This document shows positions 1-9,831 of a stretch of 51,608 bases of DNA, in pieces. The stretch comes from Prolixibacteraceae bacterium (GTDB taxonomy: Bacteria; Bacteroidota; Bacteroidia; Bacteroidales; Prolixibacteraceae), in contig JALOCD010000015.1 in assembly GCA_023228025.1 (NCBI GenBank), positions 1 through 51,608 of the forward strand, given 5' to 3'. The position numbers and the translations under genes were made by a program. The notes under the pieces are model-generated. The model made no database searches and was not told where the DNA came from. It saw only the letters and a list, made by a program, of their open reading frames with translations. Numbering within the stretch: position 1 is the first letter of the stretch; each line of letters starts with the position of its first letter.

Positions 1-2239
1 AGTCGATCTGATTTGTCACCCAGCGGTGGTTTTCTTCCAGCCAGGGTTTCCTTAACGGAAAGGCCAAATCGAAACGTAAAATAAAGAAGGAAACATCAAC
101 CCGTAATCCCACACCTGCTCCGACAGCAACTTCATTGATGAATTTTGAAAACAAAAACGGGCTTCCCAGATTTGTAGGATTTGATTTTTGCAACCATACA
201 TTTCCTGCATCTACAAACAAAGTGCCTTTCAAAAAACGATAAATATTGAATCGATATTCAGCATTCATTTCCAGTTTTATATCGCCGCCTAATTGTAATA
301 TTCCTAAAGTATCGTCTTTCTGGTTATAGGTGCCCGGACCTACGGAATTGATTTGAAATGCGCGAAGACTGTTTGGTCCTCCACTGAAAAACTGTTTGGA
401 GTATGGCAAAATTAACGAGTTTCCGAATGGTTTGGCTACTCCTGCAAAAACCCGCATGGCTAATTTGTTTTTATCTTTAAAATTATAGTAGGCACGACCG
501 TCGACACTCAATTTTGAATATTGTGAAAAGATAGATCCGGCAACTTTAGAAGGATTTTCAGCGGAGATCTTTTCCCCGCCAATAATTTTTGCCAAATAAA
601 AAGTTGTTCCTGCAAGCTCCGAAGTCAAATGAAAAAAGTATTGTATTTTTTTCCCTGTCATCATTTGTTCGCTATAGGTATAGGAATAGTTACCTCCCGC
701 AATAAATTGTTCCTGATAGCTTTTTTCCAGAAAGGGATTTGCTTTAAGCAAAGCGGTAAATGCAACCGACTGGTTCGCAACTTTGGTAAAACTGATGTCT
801 ATTGGATTCAACTCATGTTCTGTCTGGATATTTTGTTTCCATTTAAAACCATAAACGAACTGAAAGGTGCGCATGTCAAAATAGTTGACCCTTTTCAAAT
901 AGTTATAAGAGAGCAATAAACGTGTTTTTGGGACGTAAAGACTGTTTGTTCTCTTGATATTAAACGGGACTAGAAAGCGTGGAAATGTCAACTCCAACTG
1001 TGGATTATAGGAGTAGGAATACAAATTTTTTTCTTTTCCGCTCAATTGTGCCTCAAATGATCCGGCCAGATTAAGATTTAATATTTCGGCCCCGTTAAAA
1101 GCGTTTCTATTCAGAATACTTAAATTCATACGTGGCCCTGTATAATTATTCGATTTTGTAACAAAGTCAACTTCCGCCCTGAACGTGTGTTTTGGCATTG
1201 GCGTCATCAGAATATTTACATCAAGTAAACCTGGACCTGAAGTGCTGTTTTCAGAAAAGTTTATCTGTACCAATTTGAAATTGCCCATCGACATCAGACG
1301 GTTCAATGTGATGATATGGTTTTGTCTTGAAAAGATCTCGTTTTTTCGTAAATAAATTGATTTTGAAAGTACTTTGGGCCTGATTGTCATACTGGCTTCT
1401 TTTCCGAAAAACACAATATTCTGGACCATTACTGTATCTTTTGTCGTGTCTGCACGCCCCTCATTTAAAGAATAGTTCTGGTTGATATAGACATTGTTAA
1501 TGCGAAATGCGGTTGTGGCAGTTTTCGGAATACTGTCTTTTAAGGTTAATTTGAACGTTACATCGTGATTTACATTTGAGGTATCTGCCTTAAAAAGTAA
1601 ATAGTCGGGGTTGAAGTAAAAGTATCCGTTGTTTTTTAATATAGCATCGATTCGTATCCGTTCGCTTTTTAAGATGTCGAGATTGTAATCATCTCCAGGT
1701 TTAATTAATGTTTTATTTTTCCCGGTAAGGATGAGGCGACTTAAACTATCGTCCTTAATAGCATAGACAAGATCTTTAACAACGTATGGTTTATGAATAT
1801 GACTGGTATAGATTACTTTGCCAGTGCGCTCTTTCTCAATAATTTTGGATTCAGTATAACTTTTAAATATTCCAATATTAAAAAGCCTTGAATCGATTAT
1901 CGCACGTGTAACACCGGGTTTAACACTACTCATCAGCACCGGTGGTTCGCCCCTTTTTTTAAACCACTTTCCTAATTTGGTTTTGGGATCTTCTCCTGCT
2001 AAATTATACTTCCATAATTTAGGACGAATACCCAAATAAACTTTATTAGGCACCGGACGTACCGCCAATTGTGCAGTGGTTTTGATAAATTTCCTATTCA
2101 GTTTATCCGCTGATTCCAATTTAATTTCCGCACCGGTATAAAGCTTTTCACCTTTCGGCAAATTCCTTGTGCCGGTACAAGCTGCCATTAGCAGGCAAAC
2201 GAGTATCAAAAAGAAACTATTTTGGATTGATCGTAACAT
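1..2239 (-). CDS. tamA: TamA/BamA-family outer-membrane protein, lipoprotein-type, C-terminus cut by window edge
   Basis: I translated the minus strand from the ATG at 2239; the frame stays open to the left edge, giving 746 residues with no stop. The N-terminus is a lipoprotein signal with the lipobox MAAC around residue 21. About 300 residues of POTRA-like sequence follow, then a beta-barrel containing GGPNSLRAF, the counterpart of the conserved BamA/TamA barrel-loop motif, and near the edge FPLRKPWLEE, typical of this Bacteroidota family. The start overlaps the end of tamB by 23 bp, so the two are translationally coupled. TamA-type barrels work with TamB in outer-membrane assembly and lipid transport. 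The barrel end is outside the window. Confidence 0.9.
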   Translation of the reverse strand, partial: MLRSIQNSFFLILVCLLMAACTGTRNLPKGEKLYTGAEIKLESADKLNRKFIKTTAQLAVRPVPNKVYLGIRPKLWKYNLAGEDPKTKLGKWFKKRGEPPVLMSSVKPGVTRAIIDSRLFNIGIFKSYTESKIIEKERTGKVIYTSHIHKPYVVKDLVYAIKDDSLSRLILTGKNKTLIKPGDDYNLDILKSERIRIDAILKNNGYFYFNPDYLLFKADTSNVNHDVTFKLTLKDSIPKTATTAFRINNVYINQNYSLNEGRADTTKDTVMVQNIVFFGKEASMTIRPKVLSKSIYLRKNEIFSRQNHIITLNRLMSMGNFKLVQINFSENSTSGPGLLDVNILMTPMPKHTFRAEVDFVTKSNNYTGPRMNLSILNRNAFNGAEILNLNLAGSFEAQLSGKEKNLYSYSYNPQLELTFPRFLVPFNIKRTNSLYVPKTRLLLSYNYLKRVNYFDMRTFQFVYGFKWKQNIQTEHELNPIDISFTKVANQSVAFTALLKANPFLEKSYQEQFIAGGNYSYTYSEQMMTGKKIQYFFHLTSELAGTTFYLAKIIGGEKISAENPSKVAGSIFSQYSKLSVDGRAYYNFKDKNKLAMRVFAGVAKPFGNSLILPYSKQFFSGGPNSLRAFQINSVGPGTYNQKDDTLGILQLGGDIKLEMNAEYRFNIYRFLKGTLFVDAGNVWLQKSNPTNLGSPFLFSKFINEVAVGAGVGLRVDVSFFILRFDLAFPLRKPWLEENHRWVTNQID

Positions 2240-5200
2240 TGCGCTTTTGTATTTTCAATGAGTCACTTCTGCTTTTTTGCGACTTGAATAATTTGTCCCA
2301 GCGATTGAAATCGCGTACAAATACAACACCAACGCCGGTTTCAACCAATTGACCTTCAATGGCTCCTTCATATTGATTGTGCCGGAATCCTTTCATCCTG
2401 TAACGGCCGTCTTTGGTCAGTTTGTATTCGACTGTTACATCACTGGTAATATCGCTTGCCGAGTTTTGTTTAGCCCTGTCACCTTCAACATCCACTGCAC
2501 CTCCAAGCTGAACGGACAATCGTTCATTGAAAAGTTGCTTCTTTACCCCGATTTCGACTTGTGTCCTTCCTTTGGCTTGTCCCGACTGATAATCGTCGTA
2601 CGATTGAATATCAAAGTTTAACTCCATTCCGGGTAATATCTTTGAGCTCAGTTGATTCAATTGTGCGGATAAGAATTTGCCTACCGTCGACCGGATTAAT
2701 GTTGAAGTTCCTGCCGATTCGGTTTGAAAAGGATTTTCCTGGACAAACCTGCCCAATACCAGTAAAGCAAAAACCTGTTTGTTTAATGTTGATTCATCTT
2801 CATTTAACATGCTTAGTTTCTGATTCACGGCGCCGCCCAGAATTCCTTTTTCATCTGGTGGTAATTGTATTGAAAAACTAATTTCGGGATGTAAAATTTG
2901 TCCGCGTAGTTTCAGGATTACCAAAAATGGGTAGCGCTGTTTGTATCCCCCTTTATCAATGTCACTTAAACCTGATATCTGATCAGCCACCAGATCGTAC
3001 GGTGAAGCCCTGACAGAATAGCGGGCATTGATTGATATTTCGGCATCCAGTGGATCACCATTCCAAATAATTGTACTTCCTGGATCAATATCAAATTTCT
3101 TTTTAATCACCGATTCCAGTGATACCAGGTAACTGCCTTCATTTAAATTATAGGCGCCGGTAAGGCTCATCTTTCCGCTTCGGTCCATCGTAAAACTCAA
3201 AGCAGCCTCACCTTTCACCACCAATGAGTCAGTGGAAGCAGGATCCATTAGTAACCGGAGCGTGGCTTCCTTGTCAATTTCAATGATGGAAGTGAGATCA
3301 AAACCCGTCATGCCGGATGTTTGTCCTCCCTTTTTCTCACCTCTTAACAGGATTGGATTGAATTTTAAGGTATTATCAAATTCAACCACATTTTCTCCTT
3401 TGTCGGTGGTCAATTTGTCTTCAGGAACCGAAAAAGTGAAATTTGAACCTTTTTTCATTTTCACCTTTGCATCCACAATAGGCGAATTCATTGGACCGTT
3501 TACATTAATCCTGCTGTCAATAACCATTCGTCCAAAAAATTCCTTATTATCCTTAACGGTTGTATTGAATAACAGAAAGTCTTTTGTATTGACCTGTAAG
3601 GCAAAAATAAAATCTGAAAGTTGTTTCATTTGAACGGAACCATCAATGGTGGCTATATGCTGACCGGCATCGAGCATGGTGAAAGAATTGAAATAAATTC
3701 CATCTTTTTTCAGTTGAATCGTTTCATGTTTCAATTCCAGACTGTTGTTCAGGAATGCGGGTTTGACAATGGCATTGCTGAAAACCAGTTCGCCTGTTAT
3801 ATCCGGCGCACTGGCCTTTCCTTCAACTGAAATATTCCCGGCAAGCGTTCCGGATGCTTCTTTCAATTGTCCCATCGAAAAAGCCTGAACGGTTTTTAAA
3901 GAAAGCGATTGAATGATTGTTTTAATGCTAATCGAATGATCGCCTCCGTTCGGAATAAAATGGCCATTCGCTGTCAAATTGTTATTTGCGCCCGATAAAT
4001 TCACATCAATGTTAAATTTCTCATAGCTGGGATTCTCAGCTTTCACGATTAAATTTCCAATGGGAACATCATGAACGACCAGGTTGCTGATCTTTGCATC
4101 TGCGACTAAGCCATAGGAATTGTTAACCCGTTTAAGCAAGATATTTCCATCAACAGTTCCTTTTATCAAACTGGAATCTTTTTCTACTATTCTGGAAATG
4201 TCCTCAATCTTAAAATTCTTGATTTCAATGTTCAGATCATCATTGAATTGATCATGTACAGAACCAATATTTATTTGATTATCAGCATGATTAATGAAAA
4301 GATGGTGAATTAAAAATCCCTGTTTCCCAAATTCAACGTAATTATCCGCTGCAATGTCCCAACGATTATTCACCAGATAAAATTCTTTTGGATCGAGCGT
4401 AAGCTTGTAGTTAGCTTTGTCCCTGGTAATTTGCGACTTGATCTGAAGCTTTTTATACTTGCCATCTGTCGAAGAAATGTTGGCGAGAATTCTGTTAGCC
4501 GCAACATTTCCTTCAAACAAAACATGGTCTAAGTTGACTTGTGAGTTTGAAATATTACCGATCGAAAACTTATAATTCAATGCTTTGGTATCTGAATTTA
4601 AATCTACTGCCAGGTCGTTAATTTCAGTCGTTCCATAGACAATTTTCTTCATCGTGGCTTTCAGTTTCAGATTGTTTTTCTGATTATCAAAACTACCCTG
4701 AATGATTCCCGGCTCGAATTCTTTTAGCTTAGGAAGAAGGAGTTCCGAAAGAATGGGATGATTGTGAAGTTGAATTTCGAAACCAAAATTTGCAGGATCG
4801 CTATTCTTTGATTGGCGGTTTGAATCTGTAAACGGGAAATAATTATTCATGAATTGACTGAGTACTCCCGGCAGGCCATCAGGGGAAACTGTTCCGGTAT
4901 ATTTTATGCCAATCAGCGCACTATTGATTTTGATTTCACTGTTATTTGGTTCATTTACTGCAGCCGACAGAAAGGAGTCGAGTACATATGTTTTCCCCTG
5001 GCTGGCAACAATAATATTGGTAATTCCAGCCGTACCATTCATTTTATCAACGGTTCCACCTCTTAAATCGGCTGCTGCAGCAAAGGCTACGCGGGCGTCT
5101 TTGTTGGTTAATTTGAGTTTTTGAAGGTCAGCTCCTTTTATGTTCAACTGAAATTTATAGCGTTCCACATTTGGATTCAAGTTCACCAATCCGTCAAAAT

Positions 5201-7202
5201 CGAATACGGCATTTTCATCATTCAGATTTATTTTTCCTTCGAATTCCTTGCCGGTGACTGTGCCCTCCATTTTCAGGTTGTGATAAGTATATTTATTAAG
5301 ATGAACCTGCGTTACATCGGCCTTGATTTTAGCTTTGATCGTATTCATGTCCAATCCCTGACCGGTTGCCTGTGCGGTTAAGGTTACAGGGCCATACAGG
5401 ATTGTGTCTTTTAAAAAACGGCCAATGTCAAGACTATTCATGCTTACATTGCAGCTGAAATTTTCAGTCGGATCAATAGATGCGACAAGATTAGCTGTTC
5501 CAAAGCTGCTGGACATATTCGCGGTTGACTCAAAGGATTTCATCTTACCTTTAAAAACAACCTGCATGCTGATGTTTTCGGGAATATCTATGTTTTCGGG
5601 AATATATGGCCCAGCCATCATTAAAACATCTTTTTTGCCTGATATGATGCTCAGATTGGGAAAATCATAAAATGCAGTTTTAATATCAGGCAATCCTTTG
5701 ATAATGAAGTCAGTTTCTACAACCGTGTTTACTCCTGTTTTAACAACCAGATTTTTAGCGCTCAGATTATTCAGCTGTCCACTAATTATTCCTGAAGCAG
5801 TTGTAACGTTCTGGCTGGCTATAAAGAATGGCTGAGCGATGAGGTCGGGTTTAAAATAGAGTAGATCTGAGTTTTTGAAGCTTAGATTTCTAAGGTCTAA
5901 ATTCAGGTTACTAAACTCTAAAGAATCCAGCAAGAGTGCCAAAGATGCATATTGCAGATCCAAATCGGCATCTACGGTAGAGTAGGGGGTTTGGACCTTC
6001 AACTTCTTTGCAGAAATCGAATGCGGATCCATTCTGAAATCCGTCTCACAACCATTGATTGCAAAGTTATTCTGATCAATCGCGCTGAATTTCTTTACCA
6101 GTACTTTTGTAAGATCTGTCGAATACGAAAAATCACTGGCGTTAAGTATTAAGTGATTGTATTCAAGATTATTCACGTCAAATAGATTCTTTATTTTCGG
6201 ACTATTTCCGGATTTGTAGGTAAGTGAATTGTCCTCCAGATCAATACGCTTCATGCTAACTTTCCAGTTGTTTCCGGAAGTTGCTGCGTTTGCAGTCGTA
6301 ACCAATTCTGGTGCGAAGGTGTGGTATAGAATTTTACTCTTTAACAAGTAGATAGATTCTGTCATCAACAACTGCTTCTGCAAATCGATAGAAGGATTTT
6401 CCAGCTTGATTTGGTCGATAATGGCATCAATCGACAAGTAGTTGACTGAATCGCTGTAACTGATTTTGGAATTGCTGAGTTGAATGTTTTTGGCAGCTAT
6501 TTTTGGCAAAACGCTGCCAGATATATTTTGTTGCGTGTTAATGGAGGCAGTTACCAGAACATTTGCAGTTAAGCCTTCCGCGAGCAAGTCAACCACAGAA
6601 TAGCGTGAATTTTGCAGATCGATTTCATCCACACCAAATTCCGAATTTTTCAACACCGCGAAAACATTTATTCCTGTATACAAATCATCGTAACGAAACC
6701 GGGCGTTTTTAAGGCTAACCTGATCGATGCTGAAGGTCCATTTGGGTGGAACTGGTGTTGCAACTTTTGACTGTTTGGTGGTATCCCCAAATGCTGTTAA
6801 CAAGAAATTGTAGTTGAAAAGCGAATCTGTTTTACTGCTATGAAAGTTCATGTTAACGTCTTCAATAGCTAAAGAACTAATAGCTATCTTGTTGTGGAAC
6901 AAGCTGTAAAGTACAATATTCACTTTCGCTTTTCCTACATAGAGTAAAGTATCTTTATTGAAGTCTTCCAGGTAAAGACCTTCAATCACTACTGATTTTG
7001 GGAACGAGATGCCAACCTTTTTAATCTCAATTTTTGTATGGGTTTTGTTGCTGATATAAGCGGTAAGACCATGAACGATCTTGTTTTGAATGGCTGGGAT
7101 TTGAATTAATACGGCAATTACTACGAATAAAAACACCAGGATGACAGTCAATCCCAGGATCGTTTTTACCAATTTCTTTAGTAATAATCGCAATTTTATC
7201 AT
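2217..7202 (-). CDS. tamB: TamB-family translocation/assembly protein (AsmA-like bridge)
   Basis: The 1661-residue protein has one N-terminal membrane anchor (about residues 10-35), then a very long stretch of repetitive beta-strand sequence, and a C-terminal TamB domain (roughly residues 1250-1620, including the FNPILLRGEKKGG region and the VFALLVLGRF segment). TamB proteins span the periplasm as a hydrophobic groove and cooperate with a TamA-type barrel, here the next gene. The ATG at 7202 overlaps the cbpM stop by 4 bp, so coupling to the co-chaperone gene is tight. The length is typical for Bacteroidota. No stress-island promoter element precedes this operon. Family assignment is firm; the cargo is unknown. 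Confidence 0.93.
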   Translation of the reverse strand: MIKLRLLLKKLVKTILGLTVILVFLFVVIAVLIQIPAIQNKIVHGLTAYISNKTHTKIEIKKVGISFPKSVVIEGLYLEDFNKDTLLYVGKAKVNIVLYSLFHNKIAISSLAIEDVNMNFHSSKTDSLFNYNFLLTAFGDTTKQSKVATPVPPKWTFSIDQVSLKNARFRYDDLYTGINVFAVLKNSEFGVDEIDLQNSRYSVVDLLAEGLTANVLVTASINTQQNISGSVLPKIAAKNIQLSNSKISYSDSVNYLSIDAIIDQIKLENPSIDLQKQLLMTESIYLLKSKILYHTFAPELVTTANAATSGNNWKVSMKRIDLEDNSLTYKSGNSPKIKNLFDVNNLEYNHLILNASDFSYSTDLTKVLVKKFSAIDQNNFAINGCETDFRMDPHSISAKKLKVQTPYSTVDADLDLQYASLALLLDSLEFSNLNLDLRNLSFKNSDLLYFKPDLIAQPFFIASQNVTTASGIISGQLNNLSAKNLVVKTGVNTVVETDFIIKGLPDIKTAFYDFPNLSIISGKKDVLMMAGPYIPENIDIPENISMQVVFKGKMKSFESTANMSSSFGTANLVASIDPTENFSCNVSMNSLDIGRFLKDTILYGPVTLTAQATGQGLDMNTIKAKIKADVTQVHLNKYTYHNLKMEGTVTGKEFEGKINLNDENAVFDFDGLVNLNPNVERYKFQLNIKGADLQKLKLTNKDARVAFAAAADLRGGTVDKMNGTAGITNIIVASQGKTYVLDSFLSAAVNEPNNSEIKINSALIGIKYTGTVSPDGLPGVLSQFMNNYFPFTDSNRQSKNSDPANFGFEIQLHNHPILSELLLPKLKEFEPGIIQGSFDNQKNNLKLKATMKKIVYGTTEINDLAVDLNSDTKALNYKFSIGNISNSQVNLDHVLFEGNVAANRILANISSTDGKYKKLQIKSQITRDKANYKLTLDPKEFYLVNNRWDIAADNYVEFGKQGFLIHHLFINHADNQINIGSVHDQFNDDLNIEIKNFKIEDISRIVEKDSSLIKGTVDGNILLKRVNNSYGLVADAKISNLVVHDVPIGNLIVKAENPSYEKFNIDVNLSGANNNLTANGHFIPNGGDHSISIKTIIQSLSLKTVQAFSMGQLKEASGTLAGNISVEGKASAPDITGELVFSNAIVKPAFLNNSLELKHETIQLKKDGIYFNSFTMLDAGQHIATIDGSVQMKQLSDFIFALQVNTKDFLLFNTTVKDNKEFFGRMVIDSRINVNGPMNSPIVDAKVKMKKGSNFTFSVPEDKLTTDKGENVVEFDNTLKFNPILLRGEKKGGQTSGMTGFDLTSIIEIDKEATLRLLMDPASTDSLVVKGEAALSFTMDRSGKMSLTGAYNLNEGSYLVSLESVIKKKFDIDPGSTIIWNGDPLDAEISINARYSVRASPYDLVADQISGLSDIDKGGYKQRYPFLVILKLRGQILHPEISFSIQLPPDEKGILGGAVNQKLSMLNEDESTLNKQVFALLVLGRFVQENPFQTESAGTSTLIRSTVGKFLSAQLNQLSSKILPGMELNFDIQSYDDYQSGQAKGRTQVEIGVKKQLFNERLSVQLGGAVDVEGDRAKQNSASDITSDVTVEYKLTKDGRYRMKGFRHNQYEGAIEGQLVETGVGVVFVRDFNRWDKLFKSQKSRSDSLKIQKRNVTINPK

Positions 7203-7501
7203 GTTTCTGATCTTTCAAAGAGCCGAAGTTTGTTCCGGAGATTGTTCATTTCATCCTGCATTTCATTCAATCGTTTTAACAAATGCATAATTGTTTCTAT
7301 TCCTTCGATATTAATATCCAATTCGTAATAAAGCCGGATATATTTTTCCAGTTGCTGAAGCTGGTCGACATCGATACATGCTGTTTCATTGACGATCTCA
7401 ATTTCAATTAATCCTGTTTCCTGCAGTGAGTTGATAAATGAAACCTCAATATTCCAACTACTGCAGAACTCATCTATTGCTATGTGGTTTGCTATTTGCA
7501 T
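7199..7501 (-). CDS. cbpM: Chaperone modulator CbpM
   Basis: The 100-residue protein is a MerR-like HTH modulator of the CbpM family: an N-terminal FINSLQETGLIEIEIVNE segment, a central YELDINIEGIETIMHLL helix, and a C-terminal heptad-like helix (LKRLNEMQDEMNNLRNKL). CbpM binds the J-domain of CbpA and blocks its activity. It starts 3 bp after the cbpA stop, the usual pairing, and its stop overlaps the tamB start. The order cbpA-cbpM is classical; coupling onward to tamB is not. Confidence 0.9.
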   Translation of the reverse strand: MQIANHIAIDEFCSSWNIEVSFINSLQETGLIEIEIVNETACIDVDQLQQLEKYIRLYYELDINIEGIETIMHLLKRLNEMQDEMNNLRNKLRLFERSET

Positions 7502-7504
7502 GGC

Positions 7505-8404
7505 CTAAGGTTTAATGGATGAGTCAGACAATTCAGTGAACAATGCTTTTTGTTTGTCTGTCAGGTTGGTCGGAATTTTGATGTGATAGGTAACATACAA
7601 ATCCCCGGCTTCCCCTTCACTTTTGTATACCGGGAATCCCTTACCTTTAAGTTTTACCTTACTTTCATTTTGTGTTTCGGGCTTTACCTTTAGCTTTACC
7701 TGTCCGTCCAGGGTATCAATGGTTATTTCCCCTCCGAGCACTGCAGTGAACAGGTCCAAATCAACTGAGGTATATAGATTGTTCCCCAAACGTTTAATTG
7801 TAGGGTGATTGGCAATTGAAAATGTAATGTAGAGGTCCCCGTTGGGTCCTCCATTGATTCCGGCACCTCCGTGCCCCTGGATTTTAATCGTCTGCCCATT
7901 TTCAATTCCTGCAGGGATCGTGATCCTTATTTTATTACCATTGACGGTTAAGGTCTGTTTTTGGGATTTTAAGGCATCGATTAAATTGAGATGGATTTCC
8001 GCATTAAGATCTTCCCCTCTGTATTTTACCTGTCTGCCTCTACCTCCACTGGCCGCGCCACCAAACATGGATTCAAAGAAATCTGAAAAGTCAGCTCCTG
8101 AATGAGATCCTTCATTTCTTGCCCCACGCGAACCGAACGGTTGTCCCTGATACTGTTTGGCCTTTTCAAATTCTTCAGCATGTTGCCAATCCTTACCATA
8201 TTGATCGTATTTCTTCCGTTTTTCAGGATCGCTCAGTACCTCATTGGCTTCGTTGATTTGCTGAAAATTCTTCTTCGCATCCTTATCATTGGGATTCAAA
8301 TCCGGATGAAACTTTCTGGCCAGTTTTCGATAGGCATTTTTGATCTCCTTTGGTGCCGCAGTTTTATTTATCCCTAATATTTTATAATAGTCAACGAAAT
8401 CCAT
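7505..8404 (-). CDS. cbpA: CbpA-type DnaJ co-chaperone
   Basis: The 299-residue protein has a J-domain at residues 5-70 with the HPD motif at 33-35, a glycine/serine-rich linker (about 90-125), and two C-terminal substrate-binding domains without the DnaJ zinc finger. That is the CbpA (DjlA/curved-DNA-binding-protein) architecture, which stimulates DnaK. The ATG at 8404 begins MDFVDYYKILGI, the normal J-domain start. It is the first clear gene of the cbpA-cbpM-tamB-tamA run. The 227 bp upstream, up to the hydrolase gene, hold no copy of the stress-island promoter element. Confidence 0.95.
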   Translation of the reverse strand: MDFVDYYKILGINKTAAPKEIKNAYRKLARKFHPDLNPNDKDAKKNFQQINEANEVLSDPEKRKKYDQYGKDWQHAEEFEKAKQYQGQPFGSRGARNEGSHSGADFSDFFESMFGGAASGGRGRQVKYRGEDLNAEIHLNLIDALKSQKQTLTVNGNKIRITIPAGIENGQTIKIQGHGGAGINGGPNGDLYITFSIANHPTIKRLGNNLYTSVDLDLFTAVLGGEITIDTLDGQVKLKVKPETQNESKVKLKGKGFPVYKSEGEAGDLYVTYHIKIPTNLTDKQKALFTELSDSSIKP

Positions 8405-8586
8405 GCGTATTTTGAATTGTGTTCAACATTCTTTTTAAACCGGATAATCGGTGTTCCTTTATCATCGACTGTATCAATAAGTTCTGTTGACAAAGGCCAA
8501 TTAAGTTTTAAAAGGTCAACTAAATCTGGGTTATTGATAAATACCAAATGCGACAAGGTCGCCGAGCCCGCAATCGATATCAGCAA
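8374..8586 (-). other. Doubtful short ORF overlapping the cbpA start
   Basis: This open frame of 70 codons begins with TTG and runs 31 bp into cbpA. Its middle (PDLVDLLKLNWPLSTELI, then DDKGTPIIRFKKN) reads like protein, and a second frame just upstream starts with ATG (MTRRTVADIDCGLGDLVAF) and stops, so a frameshifted remnant is possible. I do not recognise a family. It may equally be untranslated leader of the cbpA operon. Confidence 0.2.
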
Positions 8587-8630
8587 CTGTCCTTCTGGTC
8601 ATTGGTGAAGTCACAATGCAACCGTAAAAT

Positions 8631-9482
8631 TTATTTCTTAGCAAATTGGATCAGTTCTGCATTGAACTTTTCTGTTTCCTCCAGAAACAAACTGTGCCCA
8701 CTGTTCTCAAAGGTTACTAGATGTGACTTTGCAATTCCGGCATTCATCTGTTCCGCCAGATCGAAGGAGCATATTTTATCTTTTTTCCCATGCATAATCA
8801 ATGTAGGAATCTTTATTTTCGTCATCTCCTTCCTCAGATCAGTGTCACGCAATGCAATTAAACACTGGGCCGTTGCATGGGAAGAGGCGCTTAAGCCGAT
8901 ACCATTGAGCCAACTGCCGATCCCTTTGTTTAAAGAGGTGGCAGTAGCGGAGAATATTTTCGCAAAATCGGATAAAAGCTTTGGTCTATCCTGAAAGTTC
9001 AAAGTAATTAAGTCGTCAACTGTACTTTTGGGCAGATTGTATGGAAAATCTTCACATTGAGTCCAGCTTGGGACTGCCGCTCCTGCTAAAACCAACTTGG
9101 AGACATGAGCGCCTTTATATTTGGACAAATAGCGAACCGCAATTGCCCCACCCATAGAAAATCCGACTAAAACAGCATCTTTAACATCCAGTTTTCTTAA
9201 AACCTTTTTTATATCTGCTGCATGTACATCGTAATTGTATGCACCGAAGGGTTTGTCTGATTTGCCAAAACCTCTTAGTGTAATTCCAATTACACGAAAG
9301 TTATTATTTATCAGATCGTTGTATTGATACTCATACATTTCGTCACTTAATGGCCAACCATGTATCAGTATGATAGCCCTTCCTTCACCAGCGTCTGTTA
9401 GATGGAGACGAACATTCGATTCAACTTTTATATATTCAGCTCTGGCTTTTACTGACTTTTTTTTACCGGGTAATTTTTTCAT
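8631..9482 (-). CDS. Alpha/beta hydrolase (haloperoxidase/arylesterase-like)
   Basis: The 283-residue alpha/beta-hydrolase has oxyanion HGW at 41-43, nucleophile elbow GFSMGG with Ser109, acid Asp235 in HGKKDKI and His263 in NSGHSLF, so the triad is complete. Overall similarity is to cofactor-free haloperoxidases and esterases; the substrate cannot be read from sequence. The N-terminus is a short lysine-rich extension rather than a signal peptide, so it is probably cytoplasmic. The nearest promoter is the regulon element at 9678-9743, about 200 bp upstream, with a possible 37-codon ORF between. Confidence 0.9.
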   Translation of the reverse strand: MKKLPGKKKSVKARAEYIKVESNVRLHLTDAGEGRAIILIHGWPLSDEMYEYQYNDLINNNFRVIGITLRGFGKSDKPFGAYNYDVHAADIKKVLRKLDVKDAVLVGFSMGGAIAVRYLSKYKGAHVSKLVLAGAAVPSWTQCEDFPYNLPKSTVDDLITLNFQDRPKLLSDFAKIFSATATSLNKGIGSWLNGIGLSASSHATAQCLIALRDTDLRKEMTKIKIPTLIMHGKKDKICSFDLAEQMNAGIAKSHLVTFENSGHSLFLEETEKFNAELIQFAKK

Positions 9483-9556
9483 TTATAATTCAATGTAAAA
9501 TTTATGATAATTTATTCTCTTCTATCTTTTCAATTTTAATTGTATACGCCTTAATA

Positions 9557-9670
9557 TCAGTTACTTATTGATTTTAAGCTTTTTTCAAATCTTTTAGCTA
9601 CTTCATCCCAATTTACAACGTCCCAAAAGCGCTCATGAGCTAAAAAATGCAGTGAAAACCAAGTAACCAT
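9557..9670 (-). CDS. Possible 37-residue peptide gene at the predicted transcript start
   Basis: The ATG at 9670 opens 37 codons ending at TGA 9557-9559; the peptide begins MVTWFSLHFLAHERFW and continues with an amphipathic lysine/glutamate segment (EVAKRFEKSLK). The -7 box of the regulon promoter is at 9678-9685, so the transcript would start at or next to this ATG and the gene would be leaderless. The composition is protein-like but no family is recognised. It could also be just the leader of the hydrolase mRNA. The rest of the 9483-9831 gap shows only this ORF and the promoter. Confidence 0.3.
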   Translation of the reverse strand: MVTWFSLHFLAHERFWDVVNWDEVAKRFEKSLKSISN

Positions 9671-9677
9671 GAGCGAA

Positions 9678-9743
9678 CTAAATTAAATAGCAGAAACATG
9701 ATAAGTGTTACAAAATATTTGTGAAGAGTTACATGATTCACAC
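9678..9743 (-). promoter_or_regulatory. Stress-regulon promoter element, copy 1 (hydrolase)
   Basis: Plus-strand GTTACA at 9707 and 9728 form a 21-bp direct repeat, followed by TTCACAC ending at 9743. Toward the gene, 21 nt separate the proximal unit from the -7 box TAATTTAG (9678-9685). Confidence 0.88.
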
Positions 9744-9831
9744 ATCATTAAGAGCAACTCCTCACTTTTCTTTTTGACTATCCGAATAATTTGTCTGCTC
9801 TCCATCGTATATTTTGTCGAATACCGACTTG

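Noticed and set aside
2167..6152. Several plus-strand frames of 60-130 codons across tamB
   Set aside because: They lie antisense to a continuous, well-supported 1661-codon gene and have no recognisable protein features.
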